This document shows positions 45,098-53,145 of a stretch of 64,000 nt of DNA, piece after piece. A program made the position numbers and the translations under genes. The stretch comes from Streptomyces sp. NBC_01485. GTDB lineage: Bacteria > Actinomycetota > Actinomycetes > Streptomycetales > Streptomycetaceae. The first letter of the stretch is position 1. The number at the start of each line of letters is the position of its first letter. The notes beneath the pieces were generated by a model, which did no database searches, had not been told where the DNA came from, and worked only from the letters and a program-made list of their open reading frames with translations. Where the stretch lies: positions 6,262,001 to 6,326,000 of the forward strand of contig NZ_CP109435.1 of assembly GCF_036227125.1 (NCBI RefSeq). The letters are read 5' to 3'.

Positions 45098-47032
45098 ATG
45101 GGGGACAAGGCAACTCTGTTCGAGACAGGGCGATTTGTGCAGCCTTCCGGTGAGGAAGCGACCCCGGACGAGAGCCGGGACGAGACGGCGGACGCCGTCG
45201 AGACGGGGGAGGCCGTCGAGGAGATGCGCCTGCGGCTCGCGGCGGAAGCCGGCGACGCCGAGGCCATGAGCGTCCTCGGGGCCATGCTGCTGCGCCGCGG
45301 CGACCTCGACGGAGCCGAACCCCATCTGCGTGCCGCCACCGGCGAGGGCGACCGGGCCGCCGCCAACAACCTGGGTGTCCTCCTTCATCAGCGCGGCTAC
45401 CCCGACGATGCGGCCGGCTGGTGGCGGGTCGCCGCCGTCGCCGGCTCCGCCGCCGCCGCGCACGCGCTGGGCCGCCACTGCCGCGAGTGCGGGGACGAGC
45501 CGGCCGCCGAGTACTGGCTGCGCCAGGCCGCCGAGCAAGGGCACGCGCTGGGCGCGTACGCCCTCGCCGACCTGCTGGAGCACCGTGCGGACCCCGGGGC
45601 CGAGCAGTGGATGCGGGCCGCCGCCGAGCGGGGGCACCGGGAGGCCGCGTACCGGCTGGCACGCGCGCTGGATCACAAGGAGTTCGACGAACACCAGGAG
45701 TACCTGGAGGGCGAGGAGCGCAAAGAGTACAAGGAGCACAAGACGGGCGTGGGGCGTGCGGGGCGCGGGGGTCCGCTCGCGGACGGCGGCGCGCGCGGGC
45801 GTGGGCATGACAACGGTGTCATCGTGCGGGCGGAGGCCGAGCAGTGGTACCGCCAGGCCGCCGCGCGCGGGCACCGGCGGGCCGCGCTGCACCTCGGGAC
45901 GATCCTGGAGAAGCGGGGCGAACTGAAGGAGGCCGGGCGCTGGTACCTGACGTCCGCCAAGGACGGCGAGGCGCGGGCCGCCTGCGCGCTCGGGTTCCTG
46001 CTGCGCGACGCCGGCGACACCGAGAACGCCGCCATCTGGTGGCTGCGGGCCGCACAGGACGGCGACGGCAACGCCGCGAACGCCCTGGGCGCGCTGCACG
46101 CCGAGCGCGGCCAGACCCAGACCGCCGAGCGGTGGTACCGGGCCGCGATGGACGCCGGTGACGACAACGGCGCGTACAACCTCGCCCTGCTCTGCGCCGA
46201 GCAGGGCCGCACCGCGCAGGCCGAGCAGTGGTACCGGCGCGCCGCCTACGCCGGGCACCGGGAGGCGGCCAACGCGCTCGCCATCCTGCTGCTCCAGGGC
46301 GGTGACACGGCCGGGGCCGAGCCGTGGTTCTCCAAGGCCGCGGAGGCGGGGAGTGTCGACGCCGCGTTCAACCTCGGGATCCTGTTCGCGGGGCGCGGCG
46401 AGGACGGCGTCGCGCTGCGCTGGTACGAGCGGGCGGCGGCCGCCGGGCACACCGAGGCGGCGCTGCAGGTCGGCATCGCGCGCCTGCGGGACGGGGACGA
46501 GCAGGAGGCCGAACGGCATCTGCGGTGCTCCGCCGGCGGGGGGAGCGCGGAGGCCGCGTACCGGCTGGCGGCCGTGCTCGACGCGCGGCGGCCGCCGCAG
46601 CCCGCGCATGAGCTCGGGGAGACCGTGCACGAGAAGACCGAGTGCGAGGAGTGGTACGAGCGGGCCGCGACGCAGGGGCATCGGCGGGCGCAGGTGCGGG
46701 TCGGGATGCTGGCCGCGGCGCGGGGTGACGTGGTGGAGGCGGCGCGGTGGTACCGGACGGCCGCGGAGGCCGGGTCGCGCAACGGTGCCTTCAATCTCGG
46801 GTTGCTGCTCGTGCGGGAGGGGAGTGAGCCCGAGGCTGCCGTGTGGTGGACGCGGGCGGCTGACGCCGGGCACGGGCGGGCGGCGTTGCGGCTGGCCCTC
46901 GTCTATGCGCGTCGGGGGGAGCTGGCGGAGGGGCAGCGGTGGGCGGATCGGGCGGTGTCGCTCGGGCCGCGGGAGGTTGCCGAGCGGGCGGCTCGGTTGC
47001 GGGACGCGCTGCGGGAAGAGCTGTCTGCGTGA
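45098..47032 (+). CDS. Sel1/TPR-like repeat protein
   Basis: 644 aa made of about thirteen Sel1-like repeats of ~36 residues (pattern A..WYRRAAxAGHREAANALAxLLxxxGD), with an acidic N-terminus and a charged low-complexity insertion around residues 190-245. Such solenoids are protein-protein scaffolds. No signal peptide. ATG 45098 (product MGDKATLF) is preferred over ATG 45089. The gene is flanked on both sides by identical tRNA-fMet genes. Confidence 0.85.
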   Translation: MGDKATLFETGRFVQPSGEEATPDESRDETADAVETGEAVEEMRLRLAAEAGDAEAMSVLGAMLLRRGDLDGAEPHLRAATGEGDRAAANNLGVLLHQRGYPDDAAGWWRVAAVAGSAAAAHALGRHCRECGDEPAAEYWLRQAAEQGHALGAYALADLLEHRADPGAEQWMRAAAERGHREAAYRLARALDHKEFDEHQEYLEGEERKEYKEHKTGVGRAGRGGPLADGGARGRGHDNGVIVRAEAEQWYRQAAARGHRRAALHLGTILEKRGELKEAGRWYLTSAKDGEARAACALGFLLRDAGDTENAAIWWLRAAQDGDGNAANALGALHAERGQTQTAERWYRAAMDAGDDNGAYNLALLCAEQGRTAQAEQWYRRAAYAGHREAANALAILLLQGGDTAGAEPWFSKAAEAGSVDAAFNLGILFAGRGEDGVALRWYERAAAAGHTEAALQVGIARLRDGDEQEAERHLRCSAGGGSAEAAYRLAAVLDARRPPQPAHELGETVHEKTECEEWYERAATQGHRRAQVRVGMLAAARGDVVEAARWYRTAAEAGSRNGAFNLGLLLVREGSEPEAAVWWTRAADAGHGRAALRLALVYARRGELAEGQRWADRAVSLGPREVAERAARLRDALREELSA

Positions 47033-47105
47033 CGCTGCGCTTTGCTTTGGCGGTGAGTTGTGGTTTGCGGGGGTGAGTGGCGCTCGGTGATGTAGTCCCG
47101 TCGCC

Positions 47106-47178
47106 TCTGGGGGCTGCCGCCCCCAGACCCCCGCTGTCGGCCCTTAAGGGGCCTCGTCCTCAAGCGCCGGACGGGCTG
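47106..47178. repeat. Dispersed intergenic repeat, copy 2
   Basis: Second copy of the element at 38922-38993: GGGGGC TGCC GCCCCC hairpin, then the CCTCGTCCTCA...CGCCGGACGGGCTG end. Confidence 0.75.
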
Positions 47179-47353
47179 GAATGCGCCGACCGGCGTCGAG
47201 ACGGGCGCCCCCCGGAGAAGGCCGTCCCCTCGGGTGGGTGAGGTTCGGCGCGGCAGTGGCCCTGTCCTCAAAGCGCCGGGCGGGCTGGAAGGCGTGGACC
47301 GGTGTTGAGGAGGTTGTTCCCGCCGGGAAGGCGCCCCCCCTCGGGTGGGTGAG
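47150..47353. repeat. Two ~93-bp direct repeats
   Basis: 47150-47242 and about 47261-47353 share CCT(C/-)GTCCTCAA.GCGCCGG.CGGGCTGGAA at the start and CCCTCGGGTGGGTGAGG at the end, spaced equally. Together with the dispersed repeat they fill the ~400-bp gap between the Sel1 gene and the second tRNA; I see no gene there. Confidence 0.65.
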
Positions 47354-47393
47354 GGGCCGCTGGCCTGCGGGAACGGGGCTAGGGGGTATTGAT

Positions 47394-47423
47394 TTGCCTT
47401 CCGCCTTTCCCTTCGCGTAGTGT
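47394..47423 (+). promoter_or_regulatory. Probable promoter of tRNA-fMet copy 2
   Basis: TTGCCT (47394-47399), an 18-bp spacer and TAGTGT (47418-47423), 12 bp before the tRNA 5' end. Confidence 0.6.
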
Positions 47424-47435
47424 TGCATTCATCGA

Positions 47436-47509
47436 CGCGGGGTGGAGCAGCTCGGTAGCTCGCTGGGCTCATAACCCAGAGGTCGCAGGTTCAAATCCTG
47501 TCCCCGCTA
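47436..47509 (+). tRNA. tRNA-fMet(CAT), initiator, copy 2
   Basis: 74 nt, identical in every position to the copy at 44809-44882, including the C1/T72 mismatch and the GGG/CCC anticodon stem. CCA is not encoded. Confidence 0.97.
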
Positions 47510-47519
47510 CTGAAGGCCG

Positions 47520-47549
47520 AGGGCCGGAATCCGAAAGGGTTCCGGCCCT
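47520..47549 (+). terminator. Terminator after tRNA-fMet copy 2
   Basis: A ~13-bp stem with a G-U pair (47520-47532 with 47537-47549) and GAAA loop, the same design as after copy 1 but a different stem sequence. Confidence 0.8.
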
Positions 47550-47609
47550 TAGTCGTGTGTGTGGACGCCCGCCCGTTGCCTCCCCTGCCTCAGGCCGAGG
47601 CAGGGCCGG

Positions 47610-48026
47610 TTACGCCGTCGCGCAGGTTGGGCAGATTCCGCGGTAGGTGACCTCTACGTCCGAGACCGTGAAGCCGTAGCGTTCCGAGTCGGGGAGGTCG
47701 GTCAGGGGGTTGCCGCTCGGGTGGACGTCCTTGATCTCGCCGCAGCGGGCGCACACCAGGTGGTGGTGCGGGCGGTGTGCGTTCGGGTCGTACCGCTTGG
47801 CTCGTTTGTCGGTGGCTACCTCGAGCACCTCGCCGAGGGAGACCAGTTCGCCGAGCGTGTTGTAGACGGTCGCCCGGGAGATCTCGGGCAGTCGCACGAC
47901 CGCCCGGGAGTGCACCTCGTCGGCGGTCAGGTGGACGTGTTCGCCCTCGAGCACCTCCGCCACGACCCGCCGCTGTGCGGTCATTCGCCATCCGCGCCCG
48001 CGCAGCCGTTCCAGAAGGTCACTCAT
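47610..48026 (-). CDS. Fur-family metalloregulator (PerR/Zur/Nur-like)
   Basis: 138 aa. Winged helix with MTAQRRVVAEVLEG and the recognition region ISRATVYNTLGELVSLGEV, then the metal-binding HHHLVCARCGEI and a structural zinc site completed by CPTC at the end. Which metal or peroxide it senses cannot be read from motifs. TAGGCT (48033-48038 on the minus strand) ends six bases before ATG 48026, suggesting a leaderless start. A 15-bp palindrome lies ~65 bp upstream. Confidence 0.9.
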   Translation of the reverse strand: MSDLLERLRGRGWRMTAQRRVVAEVLEGEHVHLTADEVHSRAVVRLPEISRATVYNTLGELVSLGEVLEVATDKRAKRYDPNAHRPHHHLVCARCGEIKDVHPSGNPLTDLPDSERYGFTVSDVEVTYRGICPTCATA

Positions 48027-48074
48027 GAATCCAGCCTAGCAGCAAGCAGGACCAGGTCGCGAACAGGTGTTACT

Positions 48075-48494
48075 TTAGATTTTTACTTGGATTGGACTAA
48101 GTCCAAGGGTCGCCTGCTGTCGTGGCGGCGCCCAGCAGCGGATGATGTCGCGGACCGAGACGATGCCTGCCGGGCCGTTGCCGTCGAGGACGATCAGGTG
48201 GCGGAAGCCGCCGTGGGCCATGGCGCGGGCCGCCTCCTCCAGGGTCCAGGTCGGGGCGGCGAAGACCACGTTGCCGGTGGTGTGGGCGTGGGTGCGTTCG
48301 GTGTCCGGGTCCTGGCCCAGGCCGACGGAGTTGAGGATGTCCCGTTCGGTGAGGATGCCGATACCGCCGGCGTCCGGGTCCAGGACGATGGCCGCGCCGA
48401 CGCGGCGGGCGGACATCAGGGCGGCGGCCTGACGGAGGGTGTGGGCGGGGCCGATGGTGAGAACCACCGTGCTCATGGCGTCGCGGACGAGCAT
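48075..48494 (-). CDS. Two-CBS-domain protein (HRP1-like)
   Basis: 139 aa consisting of tandem CBS domains: LVRDAMSTVVLTIGPAHTLRQAA with GIGILTERDILN, then FAAPTWTLEEAARAM with PAGIVSVRDIIR. Such stand-alone pairs bind adenine nucleotides and resemble mycobacterial HRP1. ATG 48494 has GGAGGTGA upstream. It sits 48 bp before the Fur-family gene on the same strand, and its 3' end contains the candidate Fur operator. Confidence 0.88.
   Translation of the reverse strand: MLVRDAMSTVVLTIGPAHTLRQAAALMSARRVGAAIVLDPDAGGIGILTERDILNSVGLGQDPDTERTHAHTTGNVVFAAPTWTLEEAARAMAHGGFRHLIVLDGNGPAGIVSVRDIIRCWAPPRQQATLGLSPIQVKI
48092..48106. promoter_or_regulatory. Palindrome resembling a Fur-family operator
   Basis: TTGGACTAAGTCCAA is a perfect 7-1-7 palindrome. 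On the minus strand a -35-like TTAGTC within it and TAAAGT 17 bp downstream could form a promoter for the Fur-family gene, so the palindrome is well placed for autoregulation. Confidence 0.6.
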
Positions 48495-48514
48495 GGGTGC
48501 GGAGTCACCTCCAA

Positions 48515-48559
48515 TGAATCCCTGAATCCCGTGAATCCCTTGGTGGTTGCGGGATTCAC
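48515..48559. repeat. TGAATCCC iterons and inverted copy upstream of the CBS gene
   Basis: TGAATCCC at 48515-48522, 48523-48530 and 48532-48539, with the inverted GGGATTCA at 48551-48558. The third and inverted copies form a 9-bp stem GTGAATCCC/GGGATTCAC with an 11-nt loop. It lies 20-65 bp upstream of the CBS start codon, where a regulator would bind. Confidence 0.65.
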
Positions 48560-48673
48560 GCGTTCACAAGTGGGGGGTGTCCTCAGCGTCGCAGGCAAAG
48601 CGAGGGTCAACAAGAGGGCGCGCGTGGTCAATTGAGGGCGTGCGCGCTCATCTGTGGTTCTCGGGAGTGGTCT

Positions 48674-49474
48674 TCAGTCGCGCTGATTGAGGTAGCCCAG
48701 CAGCTCGTCGTGGAGCAGCCCGTTGGAGGCGGCAGCGTTGCCGCTGTGCGGGCCCGGGCGGCCGTCGAGGCCCGTGAAGGTGCCGCCGGCCTCCGTTACG
48801 ACGATCGCCGTCGCCGCCATGTCCCAGAGGGACAGCTCGGGTTCGGCGCACAGGTCGATCGAGCCCTCGGCGACCATCATGTACGGCCAGAAGTCGCCGT
48901 ACGCGCGCGTGCGCCACACCTCACGGGTCAGGTCGAGGAAGCCGTTCAACTGCCCGCGCTCCTCCCAGCCGCTGAGCGAGGAGTACGCGAAGGAGGCGTC
49001 CGGCAGCGTCGACACGCGGGAGACGTGCAGTCGGCTCGCGGTGGACAGGCTGCGACCCGTGAACGCGCCGTACCCCTTCGCCGCCCACCAGCGCCGGCCC
49101 AGCGCGGGCGCGGAGACCACGCCGACGACGGGCTCGTAGCCGCTCTCGCCCGCCTCCATCAGCGAGATGAGCGTGGCCCAGACGGGCACGCCCCGTACGT
49201 AGTTCTTCGTACCGTCGATCGGGTCGATCACCCAGCGGCGGGGGCCGGTGCCCTCGATGCCGTACTCCTCGCCCAGGACCGCGTCCCGTGGACGGGCCCG
49301 CTGGAGCTGGCCGCGGATGAGTTCCTCGGCGGCCTTGTCGGCCTCGCTCACCGGGGTCATGTCCGGTTTGGTCTCCACCTTGAGGTCGAGGGCCTTGAAC
49401 CGGTCCATGGTCGTGGCGTCGGCGGCGTCCGCGAGGACGTGCGCGAGGCGGAGATCGTCGAGGTAGTCCTGCAT
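48674..49474 (-). CDS. hisN: Histidinol-phosphatase HisN (inositol monophosphatase family)
   Basis: 266 aa. Metal-binding motifs of the IMPase superfamily are in order: GEEYG, WVIDPIDGTKNYVRG and LSLWDMAA. In Streptomyces the gene at this place (near rsgA/aroA) is the histidinol-phosphatase that fills the gap in histidine synthesis; that assignment is from memory plus family. TACGGT (49482-49487, minus strand) ends seven bases before ATG 49474, predicting leaderless mRNA. Confidence 0.85.
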   Translation of the reverse strand: MQDYLDDLRLAHVLADAADATTMDRFKALDLKVETKPDMTPVSEADKAAEELIRGQLQRARPRDAVLGEEYGIEGTGPRRWVIDPIDGTKNYVRGVPVWATLISLMEAGESGYEPVVGVVSAPALGRRWWAAKGYGAFTGRSLSTASRLHVSRVSTLPDASFAYSSLSGWEERGQLNGFLDLTREVWRTRAYGDFWPYMMVAEGSIDLCAEPELSLWDMAATAIVVTEAGGTFTGLDGRPGPHSGNAAASNGLLHDELLGYLNQRD

Positions 49475-49630
49475 GGGACGAACCGTATCCGGCGGGGGAG
49501 GGCGGGGCCACACCCGGCCGGAGTACGGACGGTTCGCCGCCCAATGCCCTCCGTACGCCCCCGCAAACCCTTGACACTGCCCCCACATGCGTCAAACCTG
49601 GGCACAAGCCGCTGGCCCCAGGGAGGCGAG

Positions 49631-50245
49631 ATGCCCGCAGCGCGCGATTCCCTACTGGACGCCGCCTTCGAGGCGCTTGCGCTACGGCCGTGGGCCGCAG
49701 TGCGGATGGTCGACGTCGCCGCGACGGCCGGGGTGTCCCGGCAGACGCTGTACAACGAGTTCGGGAGCAAGGAAGGCCTGGCCAGAGCGCTCGTCCGACG
49801 TGAGGCCGACGGGTACCTCGCCGGCGTCGAGCGGGCGCTGGCCGTGCACGGCGACGCCCGGGAGCGGCTCACCGCGACCGCGGAGTGGACCACCTCGGCC
49901 GCCCGCGCGAACGACCTCGTACGGGCCGTCCTCACCGGCTTCTGGAACGAGCGGCTGCCCTCGCCCACGCTCTCGGCGGTGCCGTCCGCCTCCGCCATAC
50001 CGGCCCAGCGGCGGGCGGACGGGCCGCTGCCCTCGCCCGGCGACCTCGTGGGCGCCGTCCGAGACCGGGCCGTGGCCCTGCTCTGCGGTCCCGGCGCCCT
50101 CCGGGCCGACGCCGCCGACCTGGCCCGCTCCTGCGAGCTCGCCGTCCGTCTCGCGCTGTCCTGCGTGTCCGCGCCGCCGCCGGGTGAGGACGGGGTCGCG
50201 GAGCTGGTGCGGGGCGCCCTCCAGCGGCAGTCGGCCGTCCAGTGA
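49631..50245 (+). CDS. TetR-family transcriptional regulator
   Basis: 204 aa. The N-terminal helix-turn-helix VRMVDVAATAGVSRQTLYNEFGSKEGLARAL is typical TetR; the ligand domain is unrecognised. GGGAGG 4 nt upstream fixes ATG 49631. It converges on the SMR exporter gene, which it may or may not control, and is divergent from hisN. Confidence 0.9.
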   Translation: MPAARDSLLDAAFEALALRPWAAVRMVDVAATAGVSRQTLYNEFGSKEGLARALVRREADGYLAGVERALAVHGDARERLTATAEWTTSAARANDLVRAVLTGFWNERLPSPTLSAVPSASAIPAQRRADGPLPSPGDLVGAVRDRAVALLCGPGALRADAADLARSCELAVRLALSCVSAPPPGEDGVAELVRGALQRQSAVQ

Positions 50246-50273
50246 GCCGAGCCCGTTCAGTCAGCGGAGCGGT

Positions 50274-50597
50274 TCAGTGAGCGGAGCCCGACAGCTGTAG
50301 TCCGATCACTCCCATGATCACCAGGGTGATCGAGACGATCTTCAGGGTCGACACCAGGTCGCCGAGGAAGACCATGCCGTAGATCGCCGTGCCCGCCGCG
50401 CCGATGCCCGTCCACACGGCGTAGGCGGGGCCCACGTCGAGTTTCTTCAGGGCGAGGGTCAGCAGGCCGAAACTGCCCAGGGCGAAGGCGCAGAAGGCGA
50501 TGGTCGGCCAGAGCCTGGTGAAGCCGTGGGACAGCTTGAGGCAAACCGCGAAACCGGTCTCGAGCAACCCGGCCACGACGACCAGAAGCCACGCCAT
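50274..50597 (-). CDS. SMR-family exporter, SugE/Gdx type
   Basis: 107 aa with four membrane helices. The essential Glu is in AGLLETGFAVCLK; HGFTRLWPT and YAVWTGIGAAGTAIYGM match the SugE/Gdx branch, which exports guanidinium, rather than the EmrE branch. I see no guanidine riboswitch in the short upstream region. Same strand as rsgA and aroA, 95 bp after rsgA. Confidence 0.88.
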   Translation of the reverse strand: MAWLLVVVAGLLETGFAVCLKLSHGFTRLWPTIAFCAFALGSFGLLTLALKKLDVGPAYAVWTGIGAAGTAIYGMVFLGDLVSTLKIVSITLVIMGVIGLQLSGSAH

Positions 50598-50691
50598 GTG
50601 CTGTCCCTCCGTCTGCCCGTCCGTCCGGCCCGGTCCGGCTCGGTGCGATTATGCACTTACCGGACTCGGGGCGACGCAAACAACGCGGTGG

Positions 50692-51702
50692 TCAGTCGCC
50701 TTCCGTGCGCTCGCGCGTCGAGAGCAGCCGGCGCAGGGAGTACAGCCGGGCCTGGTCGGCGTGGCCCTCGGCCACCCATGCGTCCAGCGCGCAGTCCGGC
50801 TCGTCGTGGCTGCACGCGCGCGGGCAGCCCTCGGTGCCCGGCACCAGGTCGGGGAAGGCGAGGACCACCCGGGACGGGTCGACGTGGTGCAGGCCGAAGG
50901 ACCGCAGGCCCGGAGTGTCGATCACCCAGTCGTCCGTGCCCGCCAGGGGCAGGGCCAGCGCCGACGTCGTGGTGTGGCGGCCGCGGCCGGTCACCGCGTT
51001 GACATGGCCGGTCACCCGCCGCAGCTCCTCCGGGACCAGCGCGTTGACCAGGGTCGTCTTGCCGACGCCCGAATGCCCGACGAACGCCGTGGTCCGCCCG
51101 GCCAGCAGCTCGCGCACCCGGTCCGCCGCGTCGCCGTTCTCCAGCTCCTCGCGGCTGGTGACGACGTACGGGATGTCGAGGTGGCCGTACAGCTCCAGCA
51201 GCTTGTCCGGCGATGCCAGGTCCGACTTCGTCATGACCAGCAGCGGGGTGAGGCCGCCGTCGAACGCCGCCACCAGGCAGCGGTCGATCAGGCGGGGGCG
51301 CGGCTCCGGGTCGGCCAGCGCGGTGACGACGGCCATCTGGTCGGCGTTGGCGACGACCACGCGCTCGAACGGGTCGTCGTCGTCCGCGGTGCGGCGGAGC
51401 ACCGAGGTGCGCTGCGCGATGCGGACGATGCGGGCGAGGGTGTCCTTCTTACCGGACAGGTCGCCGACGATGTCGACCCGGTCGCCCACGACCGCGGCCT
51501 TGCGGCCCAGTTCGCGGGCCTTCATCGCGAGGACGATCCGGTCCTCGACGAGGCAGGTCAGCCGGCCCCGGTCGACGGTGAGGACCATGCCCTCGACGGA
51601 GTCCTCGTGCTTGGGCCGGATATGCGTACGCGGCCGGTTGCCCTTGCGGTTCGGGCGGCTGCGGATGTCGTCCTCGTCGGTGTGCTTGCCGTAGCGGCGC
51701 AT
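50692..51702 (-). CDS. rsgA: Ribosome small-subunit-dependent GTPase RsgA
   Basis: 336 aa. N-terminal OB fold followed by the circularly permuted GTPase order: G4 MTKSD, G1 GHSGVGKTT, G3 DTPG. A zinc knuckle (GCPRACSHDEPDCALD) lies near the end. RsgA helps mature the 30S subunit. ATG 51702 lies 11 bp after the aroA stop, so the two form one operon. Confidence 0.95.
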   Translation of the reverse strand: MRRYGKHTDEDDIRSRPNRKGNRPRTHIRPKHEDSVEGMVLTVDRGRLTCLVEDRIVLAMKARELGRKAAVVGDRVDIVGDLSGKKDTLARIVRIAQRTSVLRRTADDDDPFERVVVANADQMAVVTALADPEPRPRLIDRCLVAAFDGGLTPLLVMTKSDLASPDKLLELYGHLDIPYVVTSREELENGDAADRVRELLAGRTTAFVGHSGVGKTTLVNALVPEELRRVTGHVNAVTGRGRHTTTSALALPLAGTDDWVIDTPGLRSFGLHHVDPSRVVLAFPDLVPGTEGCPRACSHDEPDCALDAWVAEGHADQARLYSLRRLLSTRERTEGD

Positions 51703-51713
51703 GGCGGAAGTCC

Positions 51714-53063
51714 CTATACCCCGGACGTCCCGAGCATCCCGGTCCACAGGTCGGGGAAGTCCGGCAGGGTCTTCGCCGTCGTCGCCACGTTCTCGATCTG
51801 CACGCCCTCCACGGCCAGGCCGATGATCGCGCCGGCCGTCGCCATGCGGTGGTCGTCGTAGGTGTGGAAGATCCCGCCGTGCAGCCGGCGCGGGCGGATG
51901 TGCAGGCCGTCGGCGGTCTCGGTGACGTCGCCGCCGAGTTCGTTGATCTCCTTGGTCAGCGCGGCCAGCCGGTCCGTCTCGTGCAGGCGCAGGTGGGACA
52001 CGTTCCGCAGGGTGGACGGGGAGTCCGCGAGGGCGGCGACCGCCGCGATGCCCGGGGTCAGCTCGCCGACGTCGCCCAGGTCGACGTCGATGCCGTGGAT
52101 CGAGCCCGAGCCGGTGAAGACCAGGCCGTAGTCGGTCAGTTCGCAGGAGCCGCCCATCTCGGTGAAGATCTCGCGCAGCCGGTCGCCCGGCTGGGTGGTG
52201 CGGGCAGGCCAGTCCGGGATCAGCACCCGGCCGCCCGTCACCAGCGCCGCCGCCAGGAACGGCTGGGCGTTGGACAGGTCCGGCTCGATCGTCAGGTCCC
52301 GGCCGAGCAGCGCGCCCGGCGTGACCCGCCAGACGTTCGGCTCGCCGCCCGACTCCGGGGTGTCCACCTGGGCGCCGACCGCGCGCAGCATGTCCACGGT
52401 CATCCGGATGTGCGGCAGGGAGGGCAGCGAGGAGCCGGTGTGCCGGACCTCCACGCCCTGGTTGAAGCGGGGGGCGGAGAGCAGCAGCGCCGACACGAAC
52501 TGGGAGGACGACGACGCGTCGATCTCCACCGGCCCGCCGTCCAGCGCACCCGAGCCGTGCACGGTCAGCGGCAGCGCGCCCCGGCCGTCGTCGTCGATCC
52601 GGGCGCCGAGGACGCGCAGCGCGTCGATGACGCCGTTCAGGGGGCGCTCGTACGAACGCGGGTCGCCGTCGAAGCGGACGGGGCCGTCGGCGAGGGCGGC
52701 GACCGGGGGGAGGAAGCGCATGACGGTGCCCGCGTTGCCGACGTCGACCGTGGCGGGGCCGGACAGCCCGGCCGGGAGGACGCGCCAGGCCTCGCCGGTG
52801 CCCTCGGGGCCGCCCGCCACGGAGGAGCTGGACGACACGGTCTCCTCGATGCCGACGCCCAGCTCGCGCAGGGCGCCCGCCATCAGCAGGGTGTCTCGGG
52901 AGCGGAGCGGGCGGCGCAGCCAGCCGGGCTCGGAGGCGAGGGCGGCGAGGACGAGAGCGCGGTTGGTGACGGACTTCGACCCCGGCACGTGGACCGTCGC
53001 GTCGACGGCCTCGCTCGCGTACGGGGCGGGCCAGAGGGCGGTGTGGGCGGGGTTCACGGGCAT
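51714..53063 (-). CDS. aroA: 3-phosphoshikimate 1-carboxyvinyltransferase (EPSP synthase) AroA
   Basis: 449 aa. PGSKSVTNRAL, GNAGTVMRFLPPVA and LRLHETDRLAAL mark EPSP synthase, the sixth step of the shikimate pathway. A Ser-rich insertion (SSSSSVAGG) after residue ~80 is unusual but lies at a surface position. TAAAGT ends six bases before ATG 53063 on the minus strand, predicting a leaderless transcript covering aroA-rsgA. Confidence 0.95.
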   Translation of the reverse strand: MPVNPAHTALWPAPYASEAVDATVHVPGSKSVTNRALVLAALASEPGWLRRPLRSRDTLLMAGALRELGVGIEETVSSSSSVAGGPEGTGEAWRVLPAGLSGPATVDVGNAGTVMRFLPPVAALADGPVRFDGDPRSYERPLNGVIDALRVLGARIDDDGRGALPLTVHGSGALDGGPVEIDASSSSQFVSALLLSAPRFNQGVEVRHTGSSLPSLPHIRMTVDMLRAVGAQVDTPESGGEPNVWRVTPGALLGRDLTIEPDLSNAQPFLAAALVTGGRVLIPDWPARTTQPGDRLREIFTEMGGSCELTDYGLVFTGSGSIHGIDVDLGDVGELTPGIAAVAALADSPSTLRNVSHLRLHETDRLAALTKEINELGGDVTETADGLHIRPRRLHGGIFHTYDDHRMATAGAIIGLAVEGVQIENVATTAKTLPDFPDLWTGMLGTSGV

Positions 53064-53145
53064 GCGGCCACTTTAGTCGCCGGTCGGCGTTCGGGTGCGG
53101 CGGCGGCGTCTTGGCCGGCCGCGCCCCGCGGCGCGGCCGCGGACG

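Noticed and set aside
47150..47353. Direct repeats considered as a CRISPR array
   Set aside because: Only two long imperfect units exist, without uniform short repeats, spacers or cas genes.
50598..50691. Possible guanidine riboswitch before the SugE-like exporter
   Set aside because: The ~95-nt gap to rsgA shows no hairpin pair with ACGR loops and no ykkC-type conserved segments that I can recognise.
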